Shown: positions 55,378-63,323 of the stretch, in pieces
How the letters are laid out: every line of letters starts with the position of its first letter
Position numbering within the stretch: position 1 is the first letter of the stretch
Assembly: GCA_050181835.1 (NCBI GenBank)
Contig: JBFXCU010000002.1
Span: forward strand, 62,001 to 126,000
Reading direction: 5' to 3'
Length of the DNA stretch: 64,000 nucleotides
Origin: CAILZL01 sp050181835
GTDB lineage: Bacteria; Pseudomonadota; Gammaproteobacteria; Steroidobacterales; Steroidobacteraceae
Position numbers and translations under genes: made by a program
The notes under the pieces: model-generated
What the model was told of the DNA's origin: nothing
What the model saw: the letters and a program-made list of their open reading frames with translations, nothing else
Database searches by the model: none

Positions 55378-55413
55378 ACAGGGCGACAGAGAAATCTGTC
55401 GCCCTGTTTTTTT
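55378..55413 (+). terminator. Strong Rho-independent terminator of the rimP-pnp operon
   Basis: ACAGGGCGACAGA, a GAAA tetraloop, and TCTGTCGCCCTGT: a perfect 13-bp stem followed by seven T residues. It ends the operon. Confidence 0.95.
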
Positions 55414-55430
55414 AGGTTCTGAATTATTTT

Positions 55431-55456
55431 CCGTTCACCCTGAGTTTGTCGAAGGG
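55431..55456. repeat. Dispersed repeat of TTCGACAAACTCAGGG type
   Basis: On the minus strand the sequence reads CCCTTCGACAAACTCAGGGT followed by GAACGG. This is very close to a short intergenic repeat I know to be scattered through many proteobacterial genomes (TTCGACAAGCTCAGGGTGAA form). It lies 18 bp after the pnp terminator and opens a repeat-rich pocket that extends to the cyclase-like gene. Confidence 0.6.
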
Positions 55457-55494
55457 CTTTCAATGCATATGCCTCACAGCGAGCAGAGTCTCGT

Positions 55495-55587
55495 TTCGGT
55501 AGGGATTCCCAGGGCCGCCGTGAATACATCCATGTAGGCTTCGGCGCAAACGTCCTGTTTGCGACGACCCTAGGAATCCCTACCGAA
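55495..55587. repeat. Composite palindromic element with 20-bp ends
   Basis: The ends TTCGGTAGGGATTCCCAGGG (55495-55514) and 55568-55587 are inverted copies with one mismatch. The 53-nt interior contains two more dyads: TACATCCATGTA (55525-55536) and CGCAAAC-GTCCT-GTTTGCG (55545-55563). The 93-bp nested structure looks like a small non-autonomous element or an RNA-forming repeat. Confidence 0.7.
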
Positions 55588-55732
55588 CCAAGCCTATGCT
55601 GATGCATTGGTACCTCGGTTGAGAACAACGTATGTCCTGTTTGCCTTTTTGTTTTAGGTCTTATAAAACGGCGACCATGTGGATGACTGGAAGAGAATCA
55701 TGGTAGGTCAGGGAATATTTCTGCGTAAGTCC

Positions 55733-55791
55733 CTTTGTAAAGGGGCATTTAGCGCTGCAACAGTGGGCTCTACTACTAGTTCTAGCTGGGC
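55733..55791. repeat. Degenerate dispersed repeat upstream of the cyclase-like gene
   Basis: CTTTGTAAAGGGGCATTTAG starts at 55733 and TTCTAGCTGGGC at 55780. These are the two blocks also found at 39759-39811 before the Mrr-like gene, in the same order and with similar distance to the gene start. A small hairpin CCCTTTGTAAAGGG (55731-55744) overlaps it. Confidence 0.55.
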
Positions 55792-55797
55792 GGCATC

Positions 55798-56697
55798 TTG
55801 AGTGCGGTGCCACATCTGTATTCCGTTGCGTTATTCGACATCCTTGGATTCGAGACGAGATTTGCGGCTTGTGGTCTTGAAGCCATGGCTGCCACATACG
55901 AGCGATTGATTGGTTCTGTGGTTCGCCGGAATCAGCACATGTCTGAGTTGGCAGCAATGCTGAACATGGAAGATGAGGCTACGTGGACAGCTGAAGGAGA
56001 CGCCTTTGTTAACAACAGAATCTATGGGGCTTACGCTAGCGACACAATTCTTATATGGGCTCATACACTATTTCCGGAAGCTCGCGGACTTTCTGTTCAA
56101 GAGCGAGCTGCACGAGCATCGGATCCAGCTCATGGATGGGAATATCTGCCTATTCCCTGTGATCGCTTTCTTGAAGCTTGCAGTGAGTTAGTTTGTGAAG
56201 CTCTTGAGCTGGAGCTTCCGGTCCGAGGGGCAATCGCCATGGGAAGAGCGATACTTGATTCGGAGAGAGGAGTGTTTCTTGGTCAGCCAATCATCGATAC
56301 AGCCCGAATGGAGAAGAATCAGAAGCTGATAGGCGCAAGCATTTGTGGAAGCTATCTAAACCAAGTTATTCCCGGGCCTTATGCGGTTCCATTTAACTCT
56401 CATGTTAAAGATTCGAAGCAAGGTGATTTCTCAGGCCTGGTTCTGAATTGGCCTAGACATTGGCGGGTTACGAGAGGAACGGACTTGACCCCTGCCATCT
56501 CTCGATTGAATACTGCCCCGGATTATTCAGCAGCTTACGACAACAGTTTGGAGATGAATCGTTTGTCGCAGTCGCTTGCTCAAGAAATGCGTACCGATAA
56601 CTATGTTTCAACTCGAAGATTCTACCGTCAATTTGCCTCCCCAAAATTGGAAATGAAGACAAGGGCTGTGTGCAGTGCAATGCCTCCTATCAACTAA
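55798..56697 (+). CDS. Hypothetical protein with class III nucleotide-cyclase-like features
   Basis: 299 residues, no membrane segment. Features recalling the class III adenylate/guanylate cyclase fold: ALFDILGFETRF (Asp14, the place of the first metal Asp in DIxGF motifs), ASDTILIW (81-87), LPVRGAIAMGRAIL (140-153), and GVFLGQPIIDTARMEKNQ (158-175), matching the G...A..mE pattern after the second strand pair. It lacks a plain second DxxG metal motif, so catalysis is uncertain. Starts with TTG 55798 or GTG 55807; no strong ribosome site. Stands alone between pnp and phaR, between palindromic repeats, with more AT-rich codons than its neighbours. Might signal, might be a defence relic; function unknown. 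Confidence 0.6.
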   Translation: MSAVPHLYSVALFDILGFETRFAACGLEAMAATYERLIGSVVRRNQHMSELAAMLNMEDEATWTAEGDAFVNNRIYGAYASDTILIWAHTLFPEARGLSVQERAARASDPAHGWEYLPIPCDRFLEACSELVCEALELELPVRGAIAMGRAILDSERGVFLGQPIIDTARMEKNQKLIGASICGSYLNQVIPGPYAVPFNSHVKDSKQGDFSGLVLNWPRHWRVTRGTDLTPAISRLNTAPDYSAAYDNSLEMNRLSQSLAQEMRTDNYVSTRRFYRQFASPKLEMKTRAVCSAMPPIN

Positions 56698-56758
56698 ATG
56701 CAGCGGCCTGGAGAGCCGTAAACTGCACGCGACCGACTGTTCTGGTGGTATGAGGGCC

Positions 56759-56831
56759 GTAGGCTGGGATGAAATCCCAGCATCTTGATAAACGCCGACC
56801 AATCATTTGCTGGGATTTCATCCCAGTCTAC
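56759..56831. repeat. 24-bp inverted repeat, second copy of the GTAGGCTGGGATG family
   Basis: The left arm 56759-56782 starts GTAGGCTGGGATGAAATCCC. The right arm 56808-56831 is its complement with one mismatch; the loop is 25 nt. Compared with the nuoM-nuoN copy (38193), the arm sequence differs by one base (GAAAT for GTAAT), changed consistently in both arms, so pairing is kept. Located between the convergent cyclase-like gene and phaR, where it may act as a two-way terminator-like hairpin. Confidence 0.9.
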
Positions 56832-56842
56832 AAGTCGAGACG

Positions 56843-57385
56843 TTAACCTTTTGGCACCGGCTCATCATCATCCAGCTCCGGCTCTGGACGCGCAGGACTA
56901 TTGCCTGGCTTGCTACGTGTCGCTGAGCTGCCACTGGTCATTGAGGTTAAAAACTGTTCCTGCATGGTGCGCCAGAATTCCAGGTTCTTTTTGGTGAGGT
57001 TGGCGAAGACAGAATAGGGATCAGCACTATTTTGTTCGTGCATGTATTCACGCATCTGTGTTTGCTGATTGGTAAATAGCTTCAGGCTGTTTTCCAAGTA
57101 ACTGCCAACGAAGTTTTGCATCGTACCGCCATAGGAACGGATGACTTGCGATAGAAAATCCTGACTCATCATTGGGTCGCCGTTTTCCTGTTCGGCAATG
57201 ACTTGCAACAGGATGCTGCGGGTGATGTCTTCATTGGTCTTTTTGTCGATGACCATGAACTCAGTTTTTTCTGTCACCAGATGTCGGATATCACTGAGGG
57301 TGATATAGCGGCTCTCAGCCGTGTCATACAGACGACGGTTGGGATATTTCTTGATAACTCGCGGCCCTTTGTTCGACTCGGACAT
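56843..57385 (-). CDS. phaR: Polyhydroxyalkanoate synthesis regulator PhaR
   Basis: DNA-binding repressor that senses PHB granules and controls phasin and PHA genes. The ATG at 57385 (MSESNKGPRVIKKYPNRRLY) follows GGAGAACG; 180 residues. The N-terminal domain has IKKYPNRRLYDTAESRYITL and VTEKTEFMVIDKKTNEDITR, then the PHB-binding part with LLQVIAEQENGDPMMSQDFL and IRSYGGTMQNFVGSYLENSL. A disordered, acidic Pro-rich tail follows. It implies that the organism makes polyhydroxybutyrate; no pha synthesis genes are in the window. Confidence 0.95.
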   Translation of the reverse strand: MSESNKGPRVIKKYPNRRLYDTAESRYITLSDIRHLVTEKTEFMVIDKKTNEDITRSILLQVIAEQENGDPMMSQDFLSQVIRSYGGTMQNFVGSYLENSLKLFTNQQTQMREYMHEQNSADPYSVFANLTKKNLEFWRTMQEQFLTSMTSGSSATRSKPGNSPARPEPELDDDEPVPKG

Positions 57386-57543
57386 GCGTTCTCCAGCCTG
57401 AGAGAAGCTCACCTTGGTGCATCCCTAGCATGGTGGCTATTTGAAGGTTCCGATTCTACTGCGCATGGCAGCTTAGCGGTCATCTTAGTCCAATCGGCGG
57501 CGTGGCCCAAGCCTATGAGCGAAATAGCCTTGAATGACTGAAC

Positions 57544-58458
57544 TCAGTCTATTTTTTGCGCAAGCAGATTCCGCATAGGCGTGGGATTCCAGTGTGCAAT
57601 AGCCCATTTCCAGAAGCTGTCGGGCGATGCGCGGAGCAATTCCGCCGGTGGCGCTTGGTGTAGAAAATGCAGCGCCTGCCACAGATTTTGCGCTGCATGG
57701 CTGGCGTTGAGTGGTGTGGCGGCAGTGGATTTGCCTAGCTTTTTGCCTAGTGCATCGGTTGCCACTGGTAGATGTGCGTAGCGCGGCTGCTCAAGCTGCA
57801 AGGCTTGCTGTAAAGCTATCTGGCGCGGGGTGTTGAGCAGTAGATCCGCGCCCCGCACTACTTCGGTAATGCCCTGTGCGGCGTCATCGACGACCACCGC
57901 TAATTGGTAAGCGAACCAGCCATCGCGACGCTTGATGACGAAGTCACCAATGCTGCTATTGAGATCAACATGGTGTTCGCCCTGTAACGCGTCGTAAAAA
58001 TGCACCGACTTATTTGGTACACGAAAACGCCATGCATACGGTTCTTTGTTACTCAGTGGGCCATGTCGGCATAGACCGGGGTAGTGCAGTTCTTCCTGAT
58101 CAGTGTCGTGGCTGCGCAATGCCTGCAGTTCGCTGCGGCTGCATGAGCAGGGGTAGCTCCTGCCCTGCAGGCGTAACTGCTGCAGCGCCTGTTCGTAGAC
58201 TTCGCTGCGGTTGCTTTGGTAGAGGATGGGGCCATCCCAGGTAAAACCGAATGCTTCGAGTGTGTGCAGAATGCGGTCGGTCGCTCCGGGGACGACGCGC
58301 GGCGGATCGAGGTCTTCAATCCTTACCAGCCATTGTCCCCCGGCTTTTTTGGCATGTAAGTAGCTGCCGACGGCAGCGACCAGCGAACCAAAATGCAGTG
58401 GGCCGGTGGGAGAGGGTGCAAAGCGGCCACGATATTGAGAGGGCTGTGGATCGGACAT
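57544..58458 (-). CDS. gluQRS: Glutamyl-Q tRNA(Asp) synthetase
   Basis: Truncated glutamyl-tRNA synthetase paralogue that attaches glutamate to queuosine 34 of tRNA-Asp. 304 residues, lacking an anticodon-binding domain as expected. The HIGH-type motif is GRFAPSPTGPLHFGSLVAAV. The zinc site has CSCSRSEL, with a second Cys in HYPGLCRHG. WLVRIEDLDPPRVVPGATDR is strongly conserved, and the KMSKS-like loop is LGKKLGKSTAA. Downstream of dksA on the same strand, the known dksA-gluQRS operon of E. coli, with a palindromic repeat in the spacer. Confidence 0.97.
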   Translation of the reverse strand: MSDPQPSQYRGRFAPSPTGPLHFGSLVAAVGSYLHAKKAGGQWLVRIEDLDPPRVVPGATDRILHTLEAFGFTWDGPILYQSNRSEVYEQALQQLRLQGRSYPCSCSRSELQALRSHDTDQEELHYPGLCRHGPLSNKEPYAWRFRVPNKSVHFYDALQGEHHVDLNSSIGDFVIKRRDGWFAYQLAVVVDDAAQGITEVVRGADLLLNTPRQIALQQALQLEQPRYAHLPVATDALGKKLGKSTAATPLNASHAAQNLWQALHFLHQAPPAELLRASPDSFWKWAIAHWNPTPMRNLLAQKID

Positions 58459-58470
58459 CAGAAGATTGGA

Positions 58471-58519
58471 CTGTAGGGTGTGAGTCAGATTAGTGAATTC
58501 TTAACCCCACAGCCTACAG
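58471..58519. repeat. Inverted repeat between gluQRS and dksA
   Basis: CTGTAGGGTGTG (58471-58482) and CACAGCCTACAG (58508-58519) pair with one mismatch around a 25-nt loop. The right side continues CCTACAGC, giving a short tandem of ACAGCCT units. The GTAGG end and the 25-nt loop recall the repeat at 56759. It would form a hairpin in the dksA-gluQRS mRNA. Confidence 0.6.
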
Positions 58520-58534
58520 CCTACAGCTTTTGGC

Positions 58535-59548
58535 CTATCTATATCTATCGTCTCGTTCGCCATACTGGCGTTCGCGGCGTTCACGGCGTTCCTGGGCCTC
58601 CACACACAATGTGGCAACAGGGCGAGCTTCTAGTCGTTTGATGCCAATTTCTTCGCCGGTTTCCACGCAGTAGCCGTAACTGCCATCTTCAACGCGATTG
58701 AGTGCTTCCTCAATCTTGCGAATCAGTTTGCGTTCGCGATCACGAGTGCGCAGTTCCAGACTGAATTCCGATTCCTGCGTGGCACGGTCATTGGGGTCAG
58801 GGAAATTGGAGGCTTCGTCTTGCATATGCAGCACGGTGCGATCCACTTCCTGCATCAGATCCTTTTTCCAAGTTTGCAAGATGGTGCGGAAGTGCTCCAG
58901 CTGTACCGAGTTCATGTAGTCCTCGTCACGCTTTACCTGATAAGGCTTTACGTTGCGAGGTCCTGCCAGCAGACTGAAACTTTCGTTCAGGTCAGAGTCA
59001 TCGTCGTTGCTGGTACTAAGGTCTTGTTTGGATTTAAGTTCGGGCACAGAGGATTTCACGGCTACGGCCGACCTTATTGGGGTCGACGGAGTTTTAGGTA
59101 CGGCAACCTTGGGGATTGCCACGGATTTGCTAATGTCGGGTGCGGCAGTCTTGGCTTTAGCACCTTTCTTGCTACTGGTCTTAATACTACTTGTCTTATC
59201 AACGACGGCCGCCACTGGCAGTTTGGCTGCGGTCGGCTTTTTTACAGCCGGTTTCGCCACTGCTGGAGTTTTGGCAGGCTTGGCTGTGGTTTTACTAACT
59301 GGCTTGGCCTTAGTTGTGGTTTTACCAACCGGTTTGACCTTGGCTTTAACCGGCGCTTTACTCGCAACTTTCGCGGCTGGCTTGGTTACGCCCTTGCTAG
59401 CCGGCTTTGTCGCTGGTTTGGCGCTGCTTTTCTTGGTAACTGGTTTAGCTTTGCTGGCAGCGATGGTCTTTTTCTTCGCAGCAGCGACCTTGCTGGCAGC
59501 TGGCTTGCTGGTTGGTTTCTTGGTCTTGGCAGAACTCTTCGCGGGCAT
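58535..59548 (-). CDS. dksA: RNA polymerase-binding factor DksA with long histone-H1-like N-terminus
   Basis: Works with ppGpp at the RNAP secondary channel to control rRNA and amino-acid promoters. 337 residues, about twice the usual 150. Residues 1 to about 150 are Lys/Ala/Pro/Thr repeats resembling bacterial H1-like proteins, then an acidic linker. The DksA core (about 200-337) has the coiled-coil tip NFPDPNDRATQESEFSLELR (DxxDxA motif) and IGIKRLEARPVATLCVEAQE. The zinc site is half degenerate: CVET and CVEA keep two of four Cys (294, 315), with Thr297 and Ala318 in place of the others. So it may bind zinc weakly or not at all. Divergent from smc. Confidence 0.93.
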   Translation of the reverse strand: MPAKSSAKTKKPTSKPAASKVAAAKKKTIAASKAKPVTKKSSAKPATKPASKGVTKPAAKVASKAPVKAKVKPVGKTTTKAKPVSKTTAKPAKTPAVAKPAVKKPTAAKLPVAAVVDKTSSIKTSSKKGAKAKTAAPDISKSVAIPKVAVPKTPSTPIRSAVAVKSSVPELKSKQDLSTSNDDDSDLNESFSLLAGPRNVKPYQVKRDEDYMNSVQLEHFRTILQTWKKDLMQEVDRTVLHMQDEASNFPDPNDRATQESEFSLELRTRDRERKLIRKIEEALNRVEDGSYGYCVETGEEIGIKRLEARPVATLCVEAQERRERRERQYGERDDRYR

Positions 59549-59793
59549 TTAATGTGCCTCCATTATGCTATGCGTACTGGCCCCAGAGTGGCATTATCAA
59601 GTGGCCGATTATACATACGCACTGCGTGCCGTATAGTCGTGTTTTGCATCTAAATTCTGTACTGACTGTGCGATCGCGACGACTTGGCTTGGGTGGTTAT
59701 TGGCATGGCTTCGCAAACATTTTTTTGGAGCCTTACGGGCGCTTTCCCGTACACTACCGCGCTATTAATCACGACCGCCGAATTCAAGTTGCA

Positions 59794-62700
59794 ATGCGTC
59801 TAAGCAAGATAAAACTCGCGGGTTTCAAGTCCTTTGTTGACCCGACTACCGTCAATTTCCCCAGTAACCTGATTGGGGTCGTTGGTCCTAATGGCTGTGG
59901 CAAATCCAACATCATCGACGCGGTGCGATGGGTGATGGGTGAAATTTCTGCCAAGAATTTGCGTGGCGAGTCCATGTCGGACGTGGTGTTCAATGGATCG
60001 GTATCGCGTAAACCGGTGGGTACGGCATCGGTTGAGCTGGTGTTTGATAACAGTGACGGCAAGCTGGCGGGTCAGTATGCGAGCTTTAGTGAAGTGTCAT
60101 TGAAGCGTGTAGTGTCGCGTGACGGTCAGTCGGCGTACTTCCTCAACGGTGCGCGTTGCCGCCGTAAGGACATTACGCAGCTGTTCCTCGGCACTGGCTT
60201 GGGAGCGCGCAGTTACGCCATCATTGAACAGGGCATGATTTCGCGGGTGATTGAAGCGCGTCCTGAAGAGTTGCGCGGCTTCCTCGAAGAAGCGGCCGGT
60301 ATCTCCAAGTACAAAGAGCTGCGCCGCGATACAGAAAATCGCATCTCGCATACCAAAGAGAACTTGGAGCGCTTGCAGGATCTGCGTGACGAAGTTGAAA
60401 AGCAGCTGAATCGCTTGCAGCGTCAGGCGGCCACTGCACGCCGTTATCAGAACCTGAAAGGTGAAGAGCGCACCCATCAGGCGCAATTGCTGGCAATGAA
60501 GTTGCGTCAGATTGGCGAAGATATGCAAGCCCGTGAGCAACTGCTGTTGCAACGCGACACTGCCATGCAGTCAGTGATTGCAGAGCTGCGTAGCCATGAA
60601 GCCAGCCTTGAGGCCTTCCGTGAAGAATCGCGTGAAAAATCTGACGCGTTGACGGCAGTGCAAGGGCGTCACTATGGGTTGAGTGCAGAGATAGGTCGTG
60701 TTGAGCAGGCCATGCAGCACGCGCGTGAATTACGCCAGCGTCAAACAGCTGATCTGCAACAGGTTGAGCATAATCATGCCGAGTTATTGGCTCATTCACA
60801 ACGCGATACGCAACAAGTCGAAACCTTTCAGCAGGACGTGGCCGAGCTGGAGCCATTGCTGGAAACTACCCGGTTACGCGAGTCTGGCTCCGCCGAAGCC
60901 TTGGAGCGTGCTGATCTGGCGATGCAAGATTGGCAGGAAGACTGGAATGCTTTCAACGTACAGGCACGCGATGCCAGCGAAAAAGCCCAAGTTGAGCGGG
61001 CACGTATTGAACAGCTGGAAAATCAGTTGCGTCGTTTGACTGCGCAGCGGGAACGTACGCTGACAGAGCTCGATAACTTGTCAGTGGACGAGTTCGCGCA
61101 ACGTATTGAATCATTATTACAGGAAGATCAGTCGGCAGGCGAACAGCTGGAGTATCTTGAAACCCAGGTACAAGACGTTGCGGGCGATGTAGAGCGGTTG
61201 CGAGTTCGTCAACGTGAGTTGGTCACCGCTAACGATGCTAGCCATCGTGAATTGCAGCAAATGCAAGGTCGCCTAGTGTCTCTGGAGGCGTTACAGAAAG
61301 CGGCATTGGGCCAGGCGCAGGGCAAAGTGGCTGATTGGTTGTCAGCCAATTCATTGGCCAGTCATCCGCGTTTGGCGCAACAGCTGCACGTGAGTAATGG
61401 CTGGGATCGTGCGGTTGAGACAGTGCTTGGTGCCTACCTTGAAGCCGTGTGTGTGGAACAGCTGGATGCTGTAGCAGGTGTGTTGAATACCTTGTCAGCA
61501 GGTAGCGTCAGTTTCCTGTCACAGTCAGGCAATGTGGCGAACGGTGCCACCAGTGCAGAATTACTATTGGCGCACGTGCAAGGACCCGCCGGACTGACCT
61601 CGTTGTTACATGGCGTGCATGTGGTGGGTGGTTTGGCGGACGCCTTGGCCATGCGTGGGCAATTGCAAGCGGGTGAGTCGGTGATTACCCGCGATGGTGT
61701 CTGGATCGGACGTGACTGGTTGCGCGTTAGTCGCGATCAGGATGTGCATGCCGGCGTGCTGGCGCGTGAGCAGGAGCTACGCAGTTTGCGTGACACACTG
61801 CAAACGCTGGAGCAAAACCACGCCGCCTTGCAAGCGGAAATCGAGCAAGTGCGTGATCAACTATCGGATCTGGAAGCGCAGCGCGACCAAGCCATGCAGC
61901 AGCGCAATCAACTGCATCGCAGTCATAGTGAACTGAAGGCGCAGCTCAGTGGCTTGCAGCTACGTGTTGAGCAATCGCGTGAACGGCATGTCAAGTTGCA
62001 ATCTGAAGCGCAGGACCTCGCAGGGGAGCTGGAGCGCGCTGATGAAGAAACTAGCGTTGCGCGTGGTCGCTTGCAGGAAGCGATAGATGAAATGGAATTG
62101 CGCGAACAAGAGCGTCATGAGCTGGAGCAACGTCGCGACAATCTGCGTACAGAGTTGTCGATGGCGCGTGGTCGTGCGCAGGATGATCGTGCCGAAGCGC
62201 AACAACATGCTATATCGCTGGAGTCGCGACGCTCAGCCCTGAATTCCATTATTGCTGGTTTGGATCGCACGCAGTCGCAGCTGCTGCAATTGCAGCAGCG
62301 CCGTGAACAATTACAAGGACAGTTGTTGGAGAGTGAAGCGCCGTTGGCGATGTTTGAGGAGCAGTTGGCTGAACTGTTACAGCGCCGTATTACGCTTGAT
62401 CAGGAGCTGGCCACCGCGCGCGCTGCAGGCGAAACAATTGAGCATCGTATTCGTGAATTGGATGAAGCACGTATGAGCACCGAGCGTCGCGTCGAAGAAG
62501 CGCGGCAATTGCTCGATGAAGTGCGCATGAGCTTGCAGGAAAGTAAGGTGCGTCGCGAAACCCTGGTGGAGCAATTTACGGCAACGCAGTTTGAATTCGA
62601 AGCTGTGCTGGCGGAATTGTCACCTGAGGCGAGCATTGCTACATGGGAAGTGGAACTGGCAGATATCTCCGGCAAGATTGAACGCCTTGGGCAAGTCAAT

Positions 62701-63300
62701 CTGGCAGCGATTGATGAATTCAAGGAGCAGTCCGAACGCAAGGAATATCTGGATCGTCAATACACGGACCTTACCGACGCGCTGGACACGCTGGAAGGCG
62801 CTATGCGCAAGATTGATAAAGAAACCCGGACTCGCTTCCAGGATACCTTTGATAAGGTCAATGCCGGGTTGAAGGAACGCTTCCCACGCCTGTTTGGTGG
62901 CGGCCATGCCTATCTGGAGCTGGCGGGTGAAGACGTGCTCAATGCTGGTGTGGCGATTATGGCTCGCCCACCGGGCAAACGTAATAGCACCATTAATCAG
63001 TTGTCAGGTGGTGAGAAGGCCTTGACGGCGGTGGCACTGGTATTCTCGATTTTCGAATTGAATCCTGCGCCATTCTGCCTGCTCGACGAAGTAGACGCGC
63101 CACTCGATGACAGCAATAACATACGCTACTGCGAAACTGTGCGTGAAATGTCGAAGAATGTGCAGTTCATTTTCATTACGCACAACAAGGTCACTATGGA
63201 ATTGGCAGATCAGTTGCTGGGTGTGACCATGCACGAAGCCGGGGTGTCACGACTGGTTGCGGTGGATACCGAAGAAGCCGTGCGCTTGGCCGCCATGTAA
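59794..63300 (+). CDS. smc: Chromosome partition protein SMC
   Basis: Condensin ATPase. The ATG at 59794 (MRLSKIKLAGFKSFVDPTTV) is chosen; the frame is open upstream to 59512, overlapping dksA, without family likeness. 1168 residues, standard. Walker A VVGPNGCGKSNIIDAVRWVM (residues about 25-44), long coiled coils to a hinge near residues 510-650 (VETVLGAYLEAVCVEQLDAV), then the signature INQLSGGEKALTAVALVFSI and Walker B CLLDEVDAPLDDSNN. Uses SMC-ScpAB rather than MukB, which argues against Enterobacteria. zipA follows 23 bp on. Confidence 0.98.
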   Translation: MRLSKIKLAGFKSFVDPTTVNFPSNLIGVVGPNGCGKSNIIDAVRWVMGEISAKNLRGESMSDVVFNGSVSRKPVGTASVELVFDNSDGKLAGQYASFSEVSLKRVVSRDGQSAYFLNGARCRRKDITQLFLGTGLGARSYAIIEQGMISRVIEARPEELRGFLEEAAGISKYKELRRDTENRISHTKENLERLQDLRDEVEKQLNRLQRQAATARRYQNLKGEERTHQAQLLAMKLRQIGEDMQAREQLLLQRDTAMQSVIAELRSHEASLEAFREESREKSDALTAVQGRHYGLSAEIGRVEQAMQHARELRQRQTADLQQVEHNHAELLAHSQRDTQQVETFQQDVAELEPLLETTRLRESGSAEALERADLAMQDWQEDWNAFNVQARDASEKAQVERARIEQLENQLRRLTAQRERTLTELDNLSVDEFAQRIESLLQEDQSAGEQLEYLETQVQDVAGDVERLRVRQRELVTANDASHRELQQMQGRLVSLEALQKAALGQAQGKVADWLSANSLASHPRLAQQLHVSNGWDRAVETVLGAYLEAVCVEQLDAVAGVLNTLSAGSVSFLSQSGNVANGATSAELLLAHVQGPAGLTSLLHGVHVVGGLADALAMRGQLQAGESVITRDGVWIGRDWLRVSRDQDVHAGVLAREQELRSLRDTLQTLEQNHAALQAEIEQVRDQLSDLEAQRDQAMQQRNQLHRSHSELKAQLSGLQLRVEQSRERHVKLQSEAQDLAGELERADEETSVARGRLQEAIDEMELREQERHELEQRRDNLRTELSMARGRAQDDRAEAQQHAISLESRRSALNSIIAGLDRTQSQLLQLQQRREQLQGQLLESEAPLAMFEEQLAELLQRRITLDQELATARAAGETIEHRIRELDEARMSTERRVEEARQLLDEVRMSLQESKVRRETLVEQFTATQFEFEAVLAELSPEASIATWEVELADISGKIERLGQVNLAAIDEFKEQSERKEYLDRQYTDLTDALDTLEGAMRKIDKETRTRFQDTFDKVNAGLKERFPRLFGGGHAYLELAGEDVLNAGVAIMARPPGKRNSTINQLSGGEKALTAVALVFSIFELNPAPFCLLDEVDAPLDDSNNIRYCETVREMSKNVQFIFITHNKVTMELADQLLGVTMHEAGVSRLVAVDTEEAVRLAAM

Positions 63301-63323
63301 CAATTGCTCCTCCGGAGGCGGCA

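Noticed and set aside
58820..59653. Long plus-strand open frame (277 codons) opposite dksA
   Set aside because: It is the mirror of the repetitive Lys/Ala/Pro codons of the DksA tail; no family motif, no ribosome site, and the minus-strand frame contains the DksA core.
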